A stretch of 64,000 nucleotides of DNA, taken from the NCBI GenBank assembly GCA_963763365.1, contig CAVXOE010000010.1:100115-164114 (forward strand), given 5' to 3'. The DNA is from VAZQ01 sp963763365. Its GTDB lineage: Bacteria > Pseudomonadota > Alphaproteobacteria > Rhizobiales > Xanthobacteraceae. Below are positions 35,466 through 44,765 of this stretch, in pieces. A program made the translations under genes and the position numbers. Positions within the stretch are counted from its first letter, which is position 1, and each line of letters opens with the position of its first letter. The notes under the pieces were generated by a model. That model saw nothing but the letters and a program-made list of their open reading frames with translations, was not told the origin of the DNA and ran no database searches.

Positions 35466-36200
35466 TCACCCGTCCGGCTTGGGCTTTTTGGGGCCCTTGA
35501 GGCCCGCCAGATAGGCCGCCCAGAGGTCCGGCCGGCGTTCTCGGGTGAGCCTTTCGGCCTCACTCTGCCGCCAGGCGGCGATCTTGGCGTGGTCGCCGGA
35601 GGTCAGGATGTCCGGGATGGTCCGGCCTTCGAACGTCTGCGGCCGGGTATAGTGGGGGTACTCCAGAAGGCCCTCGGAAAACAATTCCTCGGCGCCCGAC
35701 GCCTCCCTGCCCATGACGCCGGGGAGGAGCCGCACGCAGGCGTCGATCAGCACCATGGCGGCCACCTCGCCGCCGGACAGCACGTAATCGCCGATCGAGA
35801 CCTCTTCCAGTTCGCGCGCCTCGATCAGGCGCTGGTCGACGCCCTCGAAGCGGCCGCAGACGATCACGACACCGGCTTCGCGCGTCAGCGCTTCGACCCG
35901 GCTTTGCGTCAGCGGCCGCCCGCGCGGCGACATCAGCAGGCGCGGGCGCCCGCCCCACGTCACGGCGTCGAGCGCGCGCGCGAGCACGTCCGCCTTCATC
36001 ACCATTCCGGCGCCGCCGCCGGCCGGCGTGTCGTCGACGGTGCGGTGGCGGTCGTTCGCAAAATTGCGGATGTCGATGGGCGTGAGCCGCCAGATGCCAT
36101 TCGCATGCGCCTTGCCAGCCAGGCTCATGCCGAGCGGTCCGGGAAACATCTCCGGGAAGATCGTCAGCACGGTCGCCTGCCAGCCCTGATCTGGGTCCAT
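35466..36200 (-). CDS. trmD: tRNA (guanine-N1)-methyltransferase TrmD
   Basis: This SAM-dependent SPOUT enzyme makes m1G37 in tRNAs and prevents frameshifting. Present are TVLTIFPEMFPGPLG, DIRNFANDRHRTVDDTPAGGGAGMVMK, VCGRFEGVDQRLIE and the knot region IGDYVLSGGEVAAM. Start at 36200 (MDPDQGW) lies 8 bp after the NADAR gene stop, so these two are translationally linked. Length 244 residues is typical. Confidence 0.96.
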   Translation of the reverse strand: MDPDQGWQATVLTIFPEMFPGPLGMSLAGKAHANGIWRLTPIDIRNFANDRHRTVDDTPAGGGAGMVMKADVLARALDAVTWGGRPRLLMSPRGRPLTQSRVEALTREAGVVIVCGRFEGVDQRLIEARELEEVSIGDYVLSGGEVAAMVLIDACVRLLPGVMGREASGAEELFSEGLLEYPHYTRPQTFEGRTIPDILTSGDHAKIAAWRQSEAERLTRERRPDLWAAYLAGLKGPKKPKPDG

Positions 36201-36208
36201 CGGATTGC

Positions 36209-36661
36209 TCAAATCGCCATGCTGCCGGCCCGCAACTCGGTGCGGATGCGCTCGATGATCCTGCCGAGCTTGTTCTCCCCGCTGCCGTCGCGGCCCACGC
36301 CCCAATAGGGGTCGTTGTTCGGGCCGTCTTCGGCAATCGGTTCATCGCCGGTCGCAAGCAGCAGGGTGCGCAATTGCGGATGCAGCTCGAACTTGCGCCG
36401 CACCGCGCGGTCCATCACTTCGTCTTTCACCGCGTCCCAGTCCGCACGCATCCGGTCGCGGTGCTTGTCGGCGAGGCTCTTCGCGATGATCGGCTTCGCG
36501 GCGCTGCGGATTTTCGCCTGCAGCTCCGGATCGGTGAATTTCTGCGCCTGGTAATAGTGCTCGGTCGTCGGCCAGCGCTTGCCGTCGAGATCGATCGTGA
36601 ACGGCGCGAAGTTCGAGAACTCGCGGTAGGTCTCGGACTGCGAATAGAAACGGATGACCAT
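36209..36661 (-). CDS. NADAR-domain protein (YbiA-like)
   Basis: This 150-residue protein begins MVIRFYSQSETYREFSNFAPF and carries the NADAR hallmarks WPTTEHYYQAQKF, KHRDRMRADWDAVKDEVM and LLATGDEPIAEDGPNNDPYWGVG. NADAR proteins are N-glycosidases: YbiA acts on riboflavin-pathway intermediates, and other members remove ADP-ribose from guanine in DNA. Here it lies inside a translation operon (30 bp from rimM, 8 bp from trmD), which is not the standard order and suggests co-expression with ribosome and tRNA modification genes. Specificity is not known. Confidence 0.9.
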   Translation of the reverse strand: MVIRFYSQSETYREFSNFAPFTIDLDGKRWPTTEHYYQAQKFTDPELQAKIRSAAKPIIAKSLADKHRDRMRADWDAVKDEVMDRAVRRKFELHPQLRTLLLATGDEPIAEDGPNNDPYWGVGRDGSGENKLGRIIERIRTELRAGSMAI

Positions 36662-36691
36662 CGTCAACCCAATCTTACCCGTGCCGGCGCT

Positions 36692-37207
36692 TCAGCGCGG
36701 ATCGGGCTTATCTTTCGGCGGGACGACCACAATGCGTCCGCCCGCAATGTCGATTACCGGCACTGCCGTTTCGGTAAACGGCAGCATCACGGTCGGGCCG
36801 GCCGGTGGCCTGATCTCTATCAGGTCGCCGGCGCCGAAATCGTGGATCGCCACCACGGTGCCGATCTCGTTGCCGTCTTCACCGACCGCACGCAGCCCGA
36901 TCAGGTCCGCGTGGTAGAACTCGCCGGCCTCGGGCGCCGGCAGCCGGTCACGCGGGACGTAGAGATCGACGTTGCACAACTGCTCGGCCGCCGTGCGGTC
37001 GCCGACGCCCTTGAACCGGACGACCAGGAAACCTTTTCCCGGGCGCCAGCTTTCGATCTCGAACGCCCGCGTGCCGCTTTCGTCTGCCAGCGCGCCGTAT
37101 CGCGTGACGGCTGCCGGATCGGCGGTGAACGAATTCAGCCTCACCTCGCCGCGCAGACCGTGCGCGGCGCCGATCCGGGCGACGCAGATGCGATCGGCCA
37201 CGGGCAC
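36692..37207 (-). CDS. rimM: Ribosome maturation factor RimM
   Basis: RimM assists 30S head assembly around S19. The N-terminal RimM barrel has ICVARIGAAHGLRGEVRLNSFT, followed by the PRC-type domain with EFYHADLIGLRAVGEDGNEIG and IRPPAGPTVMLPFTE. Length of 171 residues is normal. It lies 11 bp downstream of rpsP. Confidence 0.95.
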   Translation of the reverse strand: MPVADRICVARIGAAHGLRGEVRLNSFTADPAAVTRYGALADESGTRAFEIESWRPGKGFLVVRFKGVGDRTAAEQLCNVDLYVPRDRLPAPEAGEFYHADLIGLRAVGEDGNEIGTVVAIHDFGAGDLIEIRPPAGPTVMLPFTETAVPVIDIAGGRIVVVPPKDKPDPR

Positions 37208-37218
37208 CTAAGCCGTCG

Positions 37219-37605
37219 TCAGGTCGCCGGTGCCGCTGCCTTCGCGGCAGCCGCTGCGGCCTTGGCTTCGGCGGCGGCCTTCACCGCTGCTTCCGCGCGA
37301 GCCTTGCGCTCCTTGCGCGGCACGGACTTCTCGGGATTGTTGCGCTTCTCGCGCTTCATGACCCCCGCTTCGTCGAGGAAGCGCGACACACGGTCGGTCG
37401 GCAGCGCGCCTTTGGCGAGCCAGGCCTTCACCTTCTCCATGTCGAGCTTGAGCCGCTCGGTCTTGTCCTTCGGCAGCAGCGGATTGAAGTAGCCGAGCCG
37501 CTCGATGAAACGGCCGTCGCGCGGCGAACGGCTGTCGGCGATGACGATGTGATAGACCGGCCGCTTCTTGGTGCCGGCACGGGCAAGACGGATTTTCAGG
37601 GACAT
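37219..37605 (-). CDS. rpsP: 30S ribosomal protein S16
   Basis: MSLKIRLARAGTKKRPVYHIVIADSRSPRDGRFIE and the GYFNPLLPKD motif are diagnostic. The conserved core ends near residue 85; the remaining 40 residues are an Ala/Lys-rich tail typical of alphaproteobacterial S16. It is 80 bp downstream of ffh. Confidence 0.97.
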   Translation of the reverse strand: MSLKIRLARAGTKKRPVYHIVIADSRSPRDGRFIERLGYFNPLLPKDKTERLKLDMEKVKAWLAKGALPTDRVSRFLDEAGVMKREKRNNPEKSVPRKERKARAEAAVKAAAEAKAAAAAAKAAAPAT

Positions 37606-37685
37606 TTTTCTTCCTTTCGCTAATCAGTGGTTCTCAATGTTGATCCGTCACCCTCAGATGACGGAGAAGGGGTGCTCGCCGCTCA

Positions 37686-39245
37686 TCATTTCTTCTTCCC
37701 AAATCCCGGGAACGCGCCGAGTCCCGCCGGCTTGCCGCCGAGACCCGGCAGCAGCGGGCCGCCGCCCGGCATCGACGACGGCAGTCCGGGCATCGCGGAC
37801 GGCAGTCCTCCCGCGCCCGGCATGCCTGGTGGCAGACCGCCCGGCATTTTCTTCGCCAACTCCGCCATCTGCTCGGGCGTCGGCATCGGCATGCCGCCGC
37901 CGAGCCCGAGCATGTTGGCAAGGCCGGCCATCGGACCGCGCTTGGCGCCCGAGCCCATCGCCTTCATCACGTCCGCCATGTTGCGATGCATCTTCAGCAG
38001 CCGGTTGAGGTCCTCGACCTTGGTGCCGGAACCGGACGCGATGCGCAGCTTCCGCTTGGCCTTGAGGATATCGGGGCTTCGGCGCTCCTGCGGCGTCATG
38101 GAGTCGATCATCGCCATCTGACGCTTGAGCACCCTTTCGTCGAGGTTCGCGGCCGCGAGCTGATTCTTCATCTTGGCGATGCCGGGCAGCATCCCCATGA
38201 GCCCCGCCATGCCGCCCATCTGCTGCATCTGCGTGAGCTGATCGCGCAGATCGGCAAGGTCGAACTGGCCTTTGCGCATCTTCTCGGCGACGCGCGCGGC
38301 CTTCTCGGCATCGATCGTCGCGGCCGCTTTCTCGACCAGCGTGATGATGTCGCCCATGCCGAGGATGCGGTCGGCGATGCGCTGCGGGTAAAACTCCTCG
38401 AGCGCATCCATCTTCTCGCCGGTGCCGATCAGCTTGATCGGCTTGCCGGTGACCATGCGCATGGAGAGCGCGGCGCCACCGCGCCCATCGCCATCGACGC
38501 GAGTGAGCACGATGCCGGTCAAGCCAACGCGCTCGTTGAACGCACGCGCGAGGTTGACGGCGTCCTGCCCGGTAAGGGCGTCGGCGACCAGCAGCACCTC
38601 GTGCGGGTTGGCGGCGCGCTTCACGTCCGCCGCCTCTGCCATCATCGCTTCGTCGAGCGTGGTGCGGCCGGCCGTGTCGAGCAGCACGACGTCGTAGCCG
38701 CCGAGCCGTCCGGCTTGCAGCGCGCGTTGCGCAATCTGCGTCGGCTGCTGGCCCTCGACGATCGGCAGCGTCTCGACGCCGACCTGCTGGCCGAGCACCG
38801 CAAGCTGCTCCATCGCGGCGGGACGGCGCACGTCGAGCGAGGCCATCAGCACCTTGCGGCGGCCCTGCTCGGTGAGACGCTTGGCGATCTTGGCGGTGGT
38901 CGTGGTCTTGCCGGAGCCCTGCAGGCCGACCAGCATGATCGGCACGGGCGCGGCGGCATTGAGATCGATCGGCTCGCTCTGCGTGCCCAATGTCTCGATC
39001 AACTGGTCGTGCACGATCTTCACGACGAGCTGGCCGGGCGTCACGGACTTGATAACCTCGACGCCGACCGCGTTCGCTTTCACCTTGTCGGTGAAGTTGC
39101 GCACCACGTCGAGTGCGACGTCGGCCTCAAGCAGCGCGCGGCGGACTTCGCGCATCGCCGCATCGACATCGGCCTCGGTCAGCGCGCCGCGCCGCGTCAG
39201 CCGATCGAGAATTCCACCAAGCCGATCCGACAGCGAGTCGAACAT
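37686..39245 (-). CDS. ffh: Signal recognition particle protein Ffh
   Basis: Ffh is the GTPase that binds 4.5S RNA and signal sequences for co-translational insertion. The N domain (MFDSLSDRLGGILDRLTRRG) is followed by the G domain with GLQGSGKTTTTAKIA, LDVRRPAA, LLDTAGR and TRVDGDGRGGAAL, then the M domain (RMRKG-like region to MHRNMADVMKAMG). The Met/Gly/Pro-rich C-terminus forms the hydrophobic groove and extends to residue 519. A TTG two codons upstream (39251) is possible. It is the first gene of the translation block. Confidence 0.96.
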   Translation of the reverse strand: MFDSLSDRLGGILDRLTRRGALTEADVDAAMREVRRALLEADVALDVVRNFTDKVKANAVGVEVIKSVTPGQLVVKIVHDQLIETLGTQSEPIDLNAAAPVPIMLVGLQGSGKTTTTAKIAKRLTEQGRRKVLMASLDVRRPAAMEQLAVLGQQVGVETLPIVEGQQPTQIAQRALQAGRLGGYDVVLLDTAGRTTLDEAMMAEAADVKRAANPHEVLLVADALTGQDAVNLARAFNERVGLTGIVLTRVDGDGRGGAALSMRMVTGKPIKLIGTGEKMDALEEFYPQRIADRILGMGDIITLVEKAAATIDAEKAARVAEKMRKGQFDLADLRDQLTQMQQMGGMAGLMGMLPGIAKMKNQLAAANLDERVLKRQMAMIDSMTPQERRSPDILKAKRKLRIASGSGTKVEDLNRLLKMHRNMADVMKAMGSGAKRGPMAGLANMLGLGGGMPMPTPEQMAELAKKMPGGLPPGMPGAGGLPSAMPGLPSSMPGGGPLLPGLGGKPAGLGAFPGFGKKK

Positions 39246-39533
39246 GTCCAAACACCTATCGCGCCCGAGGGCGCATCGCGCTGTCGGGCGGTAGCCTCCG
39301 GCCTCACGGGACCGGTCGGCGGTATGGCATTACGTCTCTTGCGAGAGTGGCCGGAACCTAGGGTCGGGCCCCCGCGAAGTCAAGGAAACGCCGATACGCG
39401 CAATCGTCGCGAAACCAGCTCGCGCTGCGCCAGCCCGAATTCCCGGCACCCCGCGCCCATCATTGGGGCATCGCCGTCGCCCGCCTTCCCGGTAGTCTGA
39501 GAGTGCCGGGGCAACGCAAATTCGGACAGGTCG

Positions 39534-40515
39534 ATGAAACCAGTCGTGCCCGCAACCCTCCTTGTTCTTGTTGCCGCTCTTGTCCCTGTCTGGGACAGCG
39601 CCGCGGCGAAGGAATACCCCGAGAAGCAGATCACGCTCGTTGTCCCGGTGGGAGCGGGCGGCGCGGTCGATGTGTTGGCGCGCATCTTCGCACCGGCTCT
39701 GGCGGATCGGCTCGGAAAGCCGGTGGTCGTCGAAAATCGCACCGGTGCCGGGATGGTGACCGGAACCGCCTCGGTGGCGAAAGCCGCGCCGGACGGACAT
39801 ACGCTGCTGGTCGCGACCAGCACGCCGCTGGCGATCAATCCGACCGTGCATAAGAAGCTGCCATACGATCCGGTCAGCGACTTCGTTCCGATCGCACTGA
39901 TCGCCACCAGCCCGTTCACGCTCGTGGTCAATCCATCGGTCCCTGCAGCGCTCGGTATCCGACCTGATCCGTCTGGCTAACGAGAAGCCGGGCGAGCTTT
40001 CGTATGCGTCGGCCGGACCGGGTTCGCCGCACCATCTGTTCTTCGAGCTATTGAAATCGATGACCGGCATTCAGGCCACGCACGTTCCGTACCGGGGCAA
40101 CGTGCCGGCCATCGCCGACGTGGTCGCCGGCCATGTGCCGACCATGTTCAGCGACCCCTCGGGATTGCCGCTCATCAAGGACGGCAAGGTGCGTGCACTT
40201 GCCGCATCCTCCGCGAAGCGCTTGCCCCAGGCGCCGGAAATTCCCACCATTGCGGAAGGAGGATTGTCCGGTTTCGACGCGGCCGCCTGGATCATGGTCG
40301 TCGCGCCGGAGAAGACGCCGCCCGCAATCGTCGAAAGGTTGCACGCCGAATTCAAGAGCATATCGGAACAAGCCGAGCTCCAAGAGCGGATCGTGAAGAA
40401 CGGTCAGGCACCGACCGTCACGCCGTCGGTTGCGGAATTACAGAGCTATGTGCGATCTGAAGTCGCGCGCTGGGGCAAGATCGTCCAGCAAGCCGGCATC
40501 GCGGGATCCGAATAG
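39534..40515 (+). pseudogene. Bug/TctC substrate-binding protein, frameshifted
   Basis: It has a signal peptide and signatures ITLVVPVGAGGAVDVLAR, VVENRTGAGMVTG, SVAKAAPDGHTL and KKLPYDPVSDF in the first frame. After about 39947 the frame changes by one extra base and continues SVSDLIRLANEKPGELSYAS, THVPYRGNVPAIADV and ARWGKIVQQAGI to 40515. Repaired length is about 326 residues. It starts a tandem of three paralogues on the same strand; the next start is only 26 bp away. Ligand is unknown, and no membrane components are present. Confidence 0.83.
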
Positions 40516-40540
40516 ATGTCCCGCCGGGAGGAACAGGCCG

Positions 40541-41530
40541 ATGCGTTGGTCGCCGGGATGGGCATTGCTTGCCGTTGCCGTCGGGTTCGGTCTCTGCTCG
40601 GCGCCGGCGAGCGTACGCGCGGAAGACTATCCTGCCCGGCCTATCACGCTGGTGGTGCCGTATCCGGCGGGCGGCGGGCTTGACGCTCTCGCGCGCATGC
40701 TCGGGCCGAAGCTCGCCGAGCGTCTCGGCAAGCCGGTGGTGATCGAAAACCGCGTCGGCGCCGGCACCGTGATCGGCGCCGCGTCGGTCGCCAAGGCGGC
40801 GCCCGACGGCTACACCATCATGCTCGGCACCAGCACCGCGTTCGCCATCACGGTGACGCTCAACAAAAATCTGCCTTACGACCCGGCGCGCGACTTCGCG
40901 CCGATCGCGCTCACGTCCAACGCGCCGTTTCTGCTGCTGGTGCATCCGTCGCTGCCGGTGCACTCGGTCGGCGATCTCGTCAAGCTCGCCAAGGAGAAGC
41001 CCGGGCAGCTCTCCTACGGGTCGGCCGGGCCGGGCTCGCCGCAGCACCTGAGCTTCGAATTGCTCAAGAGCCTGACGGGCATCAACGTGGTCCATGTGCC
41101 CTATCGCGGCGACGGTCCGGCAGTGACCGATCTGATCGCGGGGCATATCCCGATGATGTTCGGCGAGCCGACGCCGGTCCTTCCGCTATGGAAGGCCGGC
41201 AAGGTCCGTCCGATTGCCGTGTCGGCCGCCACGCGGTTGCCGATCGCGCCCGAGATACCGACGGTCGCCGAGCAGGGACTGGCCGGCTTCAACCTGGTGT
41301 CGTGGCAGATGTTCGTCGCGCCGTCCGGCACGCCGCTTGAAGTCATCGAAAGGTTGCACACCGAGTTCAAGGCGGTGTTGGATTTGCCGGACATCAAGAC
41401 GGAATTCGCCCGGACTGGCCGGATCACGGTCGACTATCCGCCGGTGCGCGAGCTTGGCGGCTTCATGCGCTCCGAGATTGTCCGGCTCGGCAAGATGGTG
41501 GAACAGGCGGGGATCGCACGGTCGCAATAA
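40541..41530 (+). CDS. Bug/TctC substrate-binding protein
   Basis: This intact 329-residue member has a signal peptide (WALLAVAVGFGLCSAPASVRA). The binding-site loops are ITLVVPYPAGGGLDALARML and VHVPYRGDGPAVTDL, plus ASVAKAAPDGYTIML. The ATG at 40541 follows GGGAGGAACAGG. It is the middle of three tandem paralogues and closely resembles the one before it (YDPARDFAPIAL, GPGSPQHLSFELLKSLTGI against GPGSPHHLFFELLKSMTGI), so a local duplication is likely. Confidence 0.92.
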   Translation: MRWSPGWALLAVAVGFGLCSAPASVRAEDYPARPITLVVPYPAGGGLDALARMLGPKLAERLGKPVVIENRVGAGTVIGAASVAKAAPDGYTIMLGTSTAFAITVTLNKNLPYDPARDFAPIALTSNAPFLLLVHPSLPVHSVGDLVKLAKEKPGQLSYGSAGPGSPQHLSFELLKSLTGINVVHVPYRGDGPAVTDLIAGHIPMMFGEPTPVLPLWKAGKVRPIAVSAATRLPIAPEIPTVAEQGLAGFNLVSWQMFVAPSGTPLEVIERLHTEFKAVLDLPDIKTEFARTGRITVDYPPVRELGGFMRSEIVRLGKMVEQAGIARSQ

Positions 41531-41576
41531 TCAACAATCGAGGCGGCGAAAACCGCGAGCAAAGAGGAAACAGGAC

Positions 41577-42548
41577 ATGAAGATCGCGAGTTCGATGTTG
41601 CTCGGTCTGGCGCTCGCCGGCGTGACCGCCATGCCTGCGTTGGCCCAGGACTATCCCAATCGTCAGGTCAACTTCGTCGTGCCGTTCGCGCCCGGCGGCG
41701 GCACCGATATTCTCGGCCGGCTGGTCGGGCAGAAGCTGACCGATCGCTTCGGCAAGCCGTTCGTCGTGGAGAATCGTCCCGGCGCCGGCACCGTGACGGC
41801 GGCGGCGCAGGTCTCCAAGGCCACGCCCGACGGCTATACCATCATGATGGCGACCAGCGGGACGATGGTGCACAACGCCATCATCTATAAGAAGCTGCCG
41901 TACGATCCGGCCAAGGATCTGAAACTCGCCGCGTTGATCTGCCATGTGCCTTTCGTTCTGGTGGTCAACAACGACCTGCCGGTGCATTCCGTCGCCGACC
42001 TCCTCAAGCTCGCGAAGGAGCAGAAGCTCAGCTACGGCTCGGGCGGGCCGGGCGCCTTCCACCATCTCCTCGGCGAGCTGTTCAAATGGCAGTTCGGGAT
42101 CGACATGACCCATGTGCCGTACCGCGGCACGCTGCCGGCGCTGAACGACGTGATGGCCGGGCACATCCAGCTCATGTTCAGCGACCTGGCGCCGGCCTAT
42201 CCGTTGATCCAGGCCGGCAAGCTCCGTGCGCTCGGCATCACCACGGCGCAGCGGGCCAGGTCGGCGCCGGAATTGCCGCCGCTTGCCGAGGTCGGCGTGC
42301 CGGGATTCGATTGGGCCGCCTGGCAGGCAGTCGCGGTGCCGGCCGCTACGCCGAAGGACATCACCGACAAGCTCAACGTCGCGATCACCGCGGCGATCGC
42401 CGAGCCGGATGTCACCAAGCAGCTCAGCAGCCTGCAGTTCATTCCGGTCGGCAAGGGCTCGCCGGAGGAACTCGATCGTTTCGTCAAGAACGAGGCGGCG
42501 CGCTGGGGCAAGGTACTGACGCAGGCGGGCGTGGCGGGGATCGAGTGA
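41577..42548 (+). CDS. Bug/TctC substrate-binding protein
   Basis: This is an intact 323-residue member. Signal peptide MKIASSMLLGLALAGVTAMPALAQ is followed by VNFVVPFAPGGGTDILGR, VVENRPGAGTVTAAAQVSKATPDGYTIM and THVPYRGTLPALNDVMAGH, ending RWGKVLTQAGVAGIE. It is the third of the tandem. The insertion between repeats of the fold is shorter than in the first two, so it is a more distant paralogue. RBS AGAGGAAACAGG is clear. Confidence 0.92.
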   Translation: MKIASSMLLGLALAGVTAMPALAQDYPNRQVNFVVPFAPGGGTDILGRLVGQKLTDRFGKPFVVENRPGAGTVTAAAQVSKATPDGYTIMMATSGTMVHNAIIYKKLPYDPAKDLKLAALICHVPFVLVVNNDLPVHSVADLLKLAKEQKLSYGSGGPGAFHHLLGELFKWQFGIDMTHVPYRGTLPALNDVMAGHIQLMFSDLAPAYPLIQAGKLRALGITTAQRARSAPELPPLAEVGVPGFDWAAWQAVAVPAATPKDITDKLNVAITAAIAEPDVTKQLSSLQFIPVGKGSPEELDRFVKNEAARWGKVLTQAGVAGIE

Positions 42549-42620
42549 TCGGCGGCGCGCCCATAGCGACGTCCCCTCCGGCTTCGGGTAGACTGGCCGC
42601 TTCCTGACCGGAGGTAATTC

Positions 42621-43709
42621 ATGGCGACGCCCGCGGCGGCCGACGATGTTCTGTTCTTCATTCCGGATATCGGCGGCTTTACCAAGTTCATCGCCGAGAC
42701 CGAGATTCAGCACAGCCAGCACATCATCCAGGAGCTGTTGGAGCTGCTGGTCGATGCCAATTCGCTCGGCATGAAGGTCGGCGAGTTCGAGGGCGACGCC
42801 GTGCTGTTCTACCGCAACGGTGCGCCGCCGTCGCTCGAGCAACTAGTGCAGCAGGCCAGGAAGATGTACCTGGACTTCCATTCGCACCTGAAAAAAATGG
42901 AATTCAAGCGCATCTGCCAGTGCGGTGCATGCGCCAGCGCCGGCAGCATCGCGCTGAAGATGGTCGCGCATTTCGGCTCCGCCAGCACCATGCAGGTGAA
43001 GGACCATGTGAAATTCATCGGCAAGGACATCATCATCGCGCACCGCCTGCTAAAGAATTCGGTGACCGTGCCCGAATATCTGCTGGTCAGTGGGCAGACC
43101 TTGTCTCGGATCGAAAATGCGCACGAGCCGATCGACTCGTTTGCCAAGGGCTCCGACGCCTACGAGAGCCTCGGCACGATCGAGTATCAGTTCAAATCGC
43201 TGGACGGCTACAAGGGCGAGGTCAAGGTCGATCCGCCTTCGCCCGCAAAGCTGAAGAATCCCCGCAAGATGACGGAGCTGCATCAAAAGGTCGACGCACC
43301 CATCGAGTTTGTCTATCAGCGGCTGATCGATCTGCCGGGGCGCATGAACTGGATCGAGGGCGTTACCAAGGTCGAAATGTTCGACGACCTGCCCAACCAG
43401 ATCGGCAAGACGCATCGGTGCGTCGTGGGTGACAACGACGGCATCGCCGTGATGACCACCGAAGTCAAGGTCAGCGACACCACGATGGAGATCTGGGAAA
43501 CCGACCACAAACAGATGAGCGCATGCCGGTACCTGCTCACACGGGTGCCCGGCGACAAGGCCGACCTCGCGGTCGAGCTCTACGTGCGCGACAACGTGAT
43601 CGTCCGGCTCATGTACAAGCTGCTGATGGAAAAAAAGCTGAAGCCGTTCTTCGAAAAATCGATCGCCAATCTCGGGGCGTTTTGCGAGAAGACCTACCGG
43701 CAAAAATAG
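42621..43709 (+). CDS. DUF2652 (cyclase-homology-like) plus SRPBCC domain protein
   Basis: This 362-residue cytoplasmic protein has two parts. Residues about 8-200 match DUF2652: VLFFIPDIGGFTKFIAETE, then EFEGDAVLFYRNG and HVKFIGKDIIIAHRLLKNSV. The start resembles class III nucleotidyl cyclase domains (PDIGGFT against DISGFT) but the second metal Asp motif is not obvious, so I do not claim cyclase activity. Residues about 220-355 look like a START/SRPBCC lipid-binding fold (HQKVDAPIEFVYQRLIDLPGRMNWIEGV). It stands between Bug genes with its own RBS (GGAGG). Confidence 0.78.
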   Translation: MATPAAADDVLFFIPDIGGFTKFIAETEIQHSQHIIQELLELLVDANSLGMKVGEFEGDAVLFYRNGAPPSLEQLVQQARKMYLDFHSHLKKMEFKRICQCGACASAGSIALKMVAHFGSASTMQVKDHVKFIGKDIIIAHRLLKNSVTVPEYLLVSGQTLSRIENAHEPIDSFAKGSDAYESLGTIEYQFKSLDGYKGEVKVDPPSPAKLKNPRKMTELHQKVDAPIEFVYQRLIDLPGRMNWIEGVTKVEMFDDLPNQIGKTHRCVVGDNDGIAVMTTEVKVSDTTMEIWETDHKQMSACRYLLTRVPGDKADLAVELYVRDNVIVRLMYKLLMEKKLKPFFEKSIANLGAFCEKTYRQK

Positions 43710-43740
43710 CCGCGCGGTGTCGCCGTCTTGAGGGTTCTGG

Positions 43741-44709
43741 CTAATTCGTCTTCATCACCCGCCGGGCAACCGGCACCCATTTGGCGATCTCGCTTGCCAC
43801 GAATTGCGTGAATTCATCTGAGGTCATAACGCGCGTCTCGATTGAATCGCGCTCCATGCGTTTGCGCACGTCGGGCTCCTCGAGCATTTTTCCGACAGCC
43901 TGATTGAGCCTCAACGTCACGTCGGCGGGGAGCCCGGCCGGCCCGGAGAGCCCAAACCACGAGACCGCCGTCAGGTCTTCGTAGCCTTGATCCTTGAAGG
44001 TCGCGAGATCGGGGAACTCCGCGAGCCGGTTGCTCGATGTGACTGCGATCGGAACGATCTTGCCGGCGCGAATCTGACCGAGTGCGGAGGTCCACGTCAT
44101 GGTACCGACGTTGACGGTGCCGGCAACGAGATCCATCAGCCCCTGCGAGGCGCCGCGCGTCATGATCTGTTGCAGCTTGATGCCGGTCTTCTGCGCAAAC
44201 GATTCCATCAGCAGGTGCCCGAGTGTTCCTACACCCGGCGAAACGTAGTCGATCGCCTGTCCGCGCTGCCCGAGCGCGACAAGGTCCTTGAGCGAACGCA
44301 CACCGAGCGACGGGTTCACCACGAATACGTTCGGCGGCCCGCCGATATACGCGACGTGCGTGAAATCGCGCATCGGGTCGAAGCCGGGATTGGGGCTGAC
44401 CGCCGGCGCGATCACATGATAGGCGGTGCTCGATGTCGTGAGCGTATAGCCGTCGGGCGCAGCCTGAGCGGTCGCCGCGGTGCCGATCAGCCCGCCGGCG
44501 CCCGCGCGGTTCTCCACGAAGCAGCGCTCGTGGAACGCTTCGGCGAAATGGTCGCAGAGCAGACGGCCGAACATGTCGGCGGCGCCGCCGGGCGTCGATG
44601 GCGCAATGATACGGATGGGGCGTGTCGGCCAATCCGCCGCGGTCGCCACGACGGAGGCGCCGCACAGCGCCGCAAGCGCGACAGTGAACGCGACATCAAA
44701 ACGCTTCAT
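43741..44709 (-). CDS. Bug/TctC substrate-binding protein
   Basis: This intact 322-residue member is on the opposite strand. The signal peptide ends ASVVATAADW. Then come RIIAPSTPGGAADMFGR, FVENRAGAGGLIGTAATAQAAPDGYTL and the ending KWVPVARRVMKTN. The usual HVPYRG is replaced by IMTRGASQGLMDLVAG, so the ligand loop differs from the other copies. It is divergent from the next Bug gene with only 56 bp between starts, implying a shared control region. Confidence 0.9.
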   Translation of the reverse strand: MKRFDVAFTVALAALCGASVVATAADWPTRPIRIIAPSTPGGAADMFGRLLCDHFAEAFHERCFVENRAGAGGLIGTAATAQAAPDGYTLTTSSTAYHVIAPAVSPNPGFDPMRDFTHVAYIGGPPNVFVVNPSLGVRSLKDLVALGQRGQAIDYVSPGVGTLGHLLMESFAQKTGIKLQQIMTRGASQGLMDLVAGTVNVGTMTWTSALGQIRAGKIVPIAVTSSNRLAEFPDLATFKDQGYEDLTAVSWFGLSGPAGLPADVTLRLNQAVGKMLEEPDVRKRMERDSIETRVMTSDEFTQFVASEIAKWVPVARRVMKTN

Positions 44710-44765
44710 ATCCGTGCCGGCCCATGATCTCATCAGAAAAACACTAATGCGGGAGCGAAACAACC

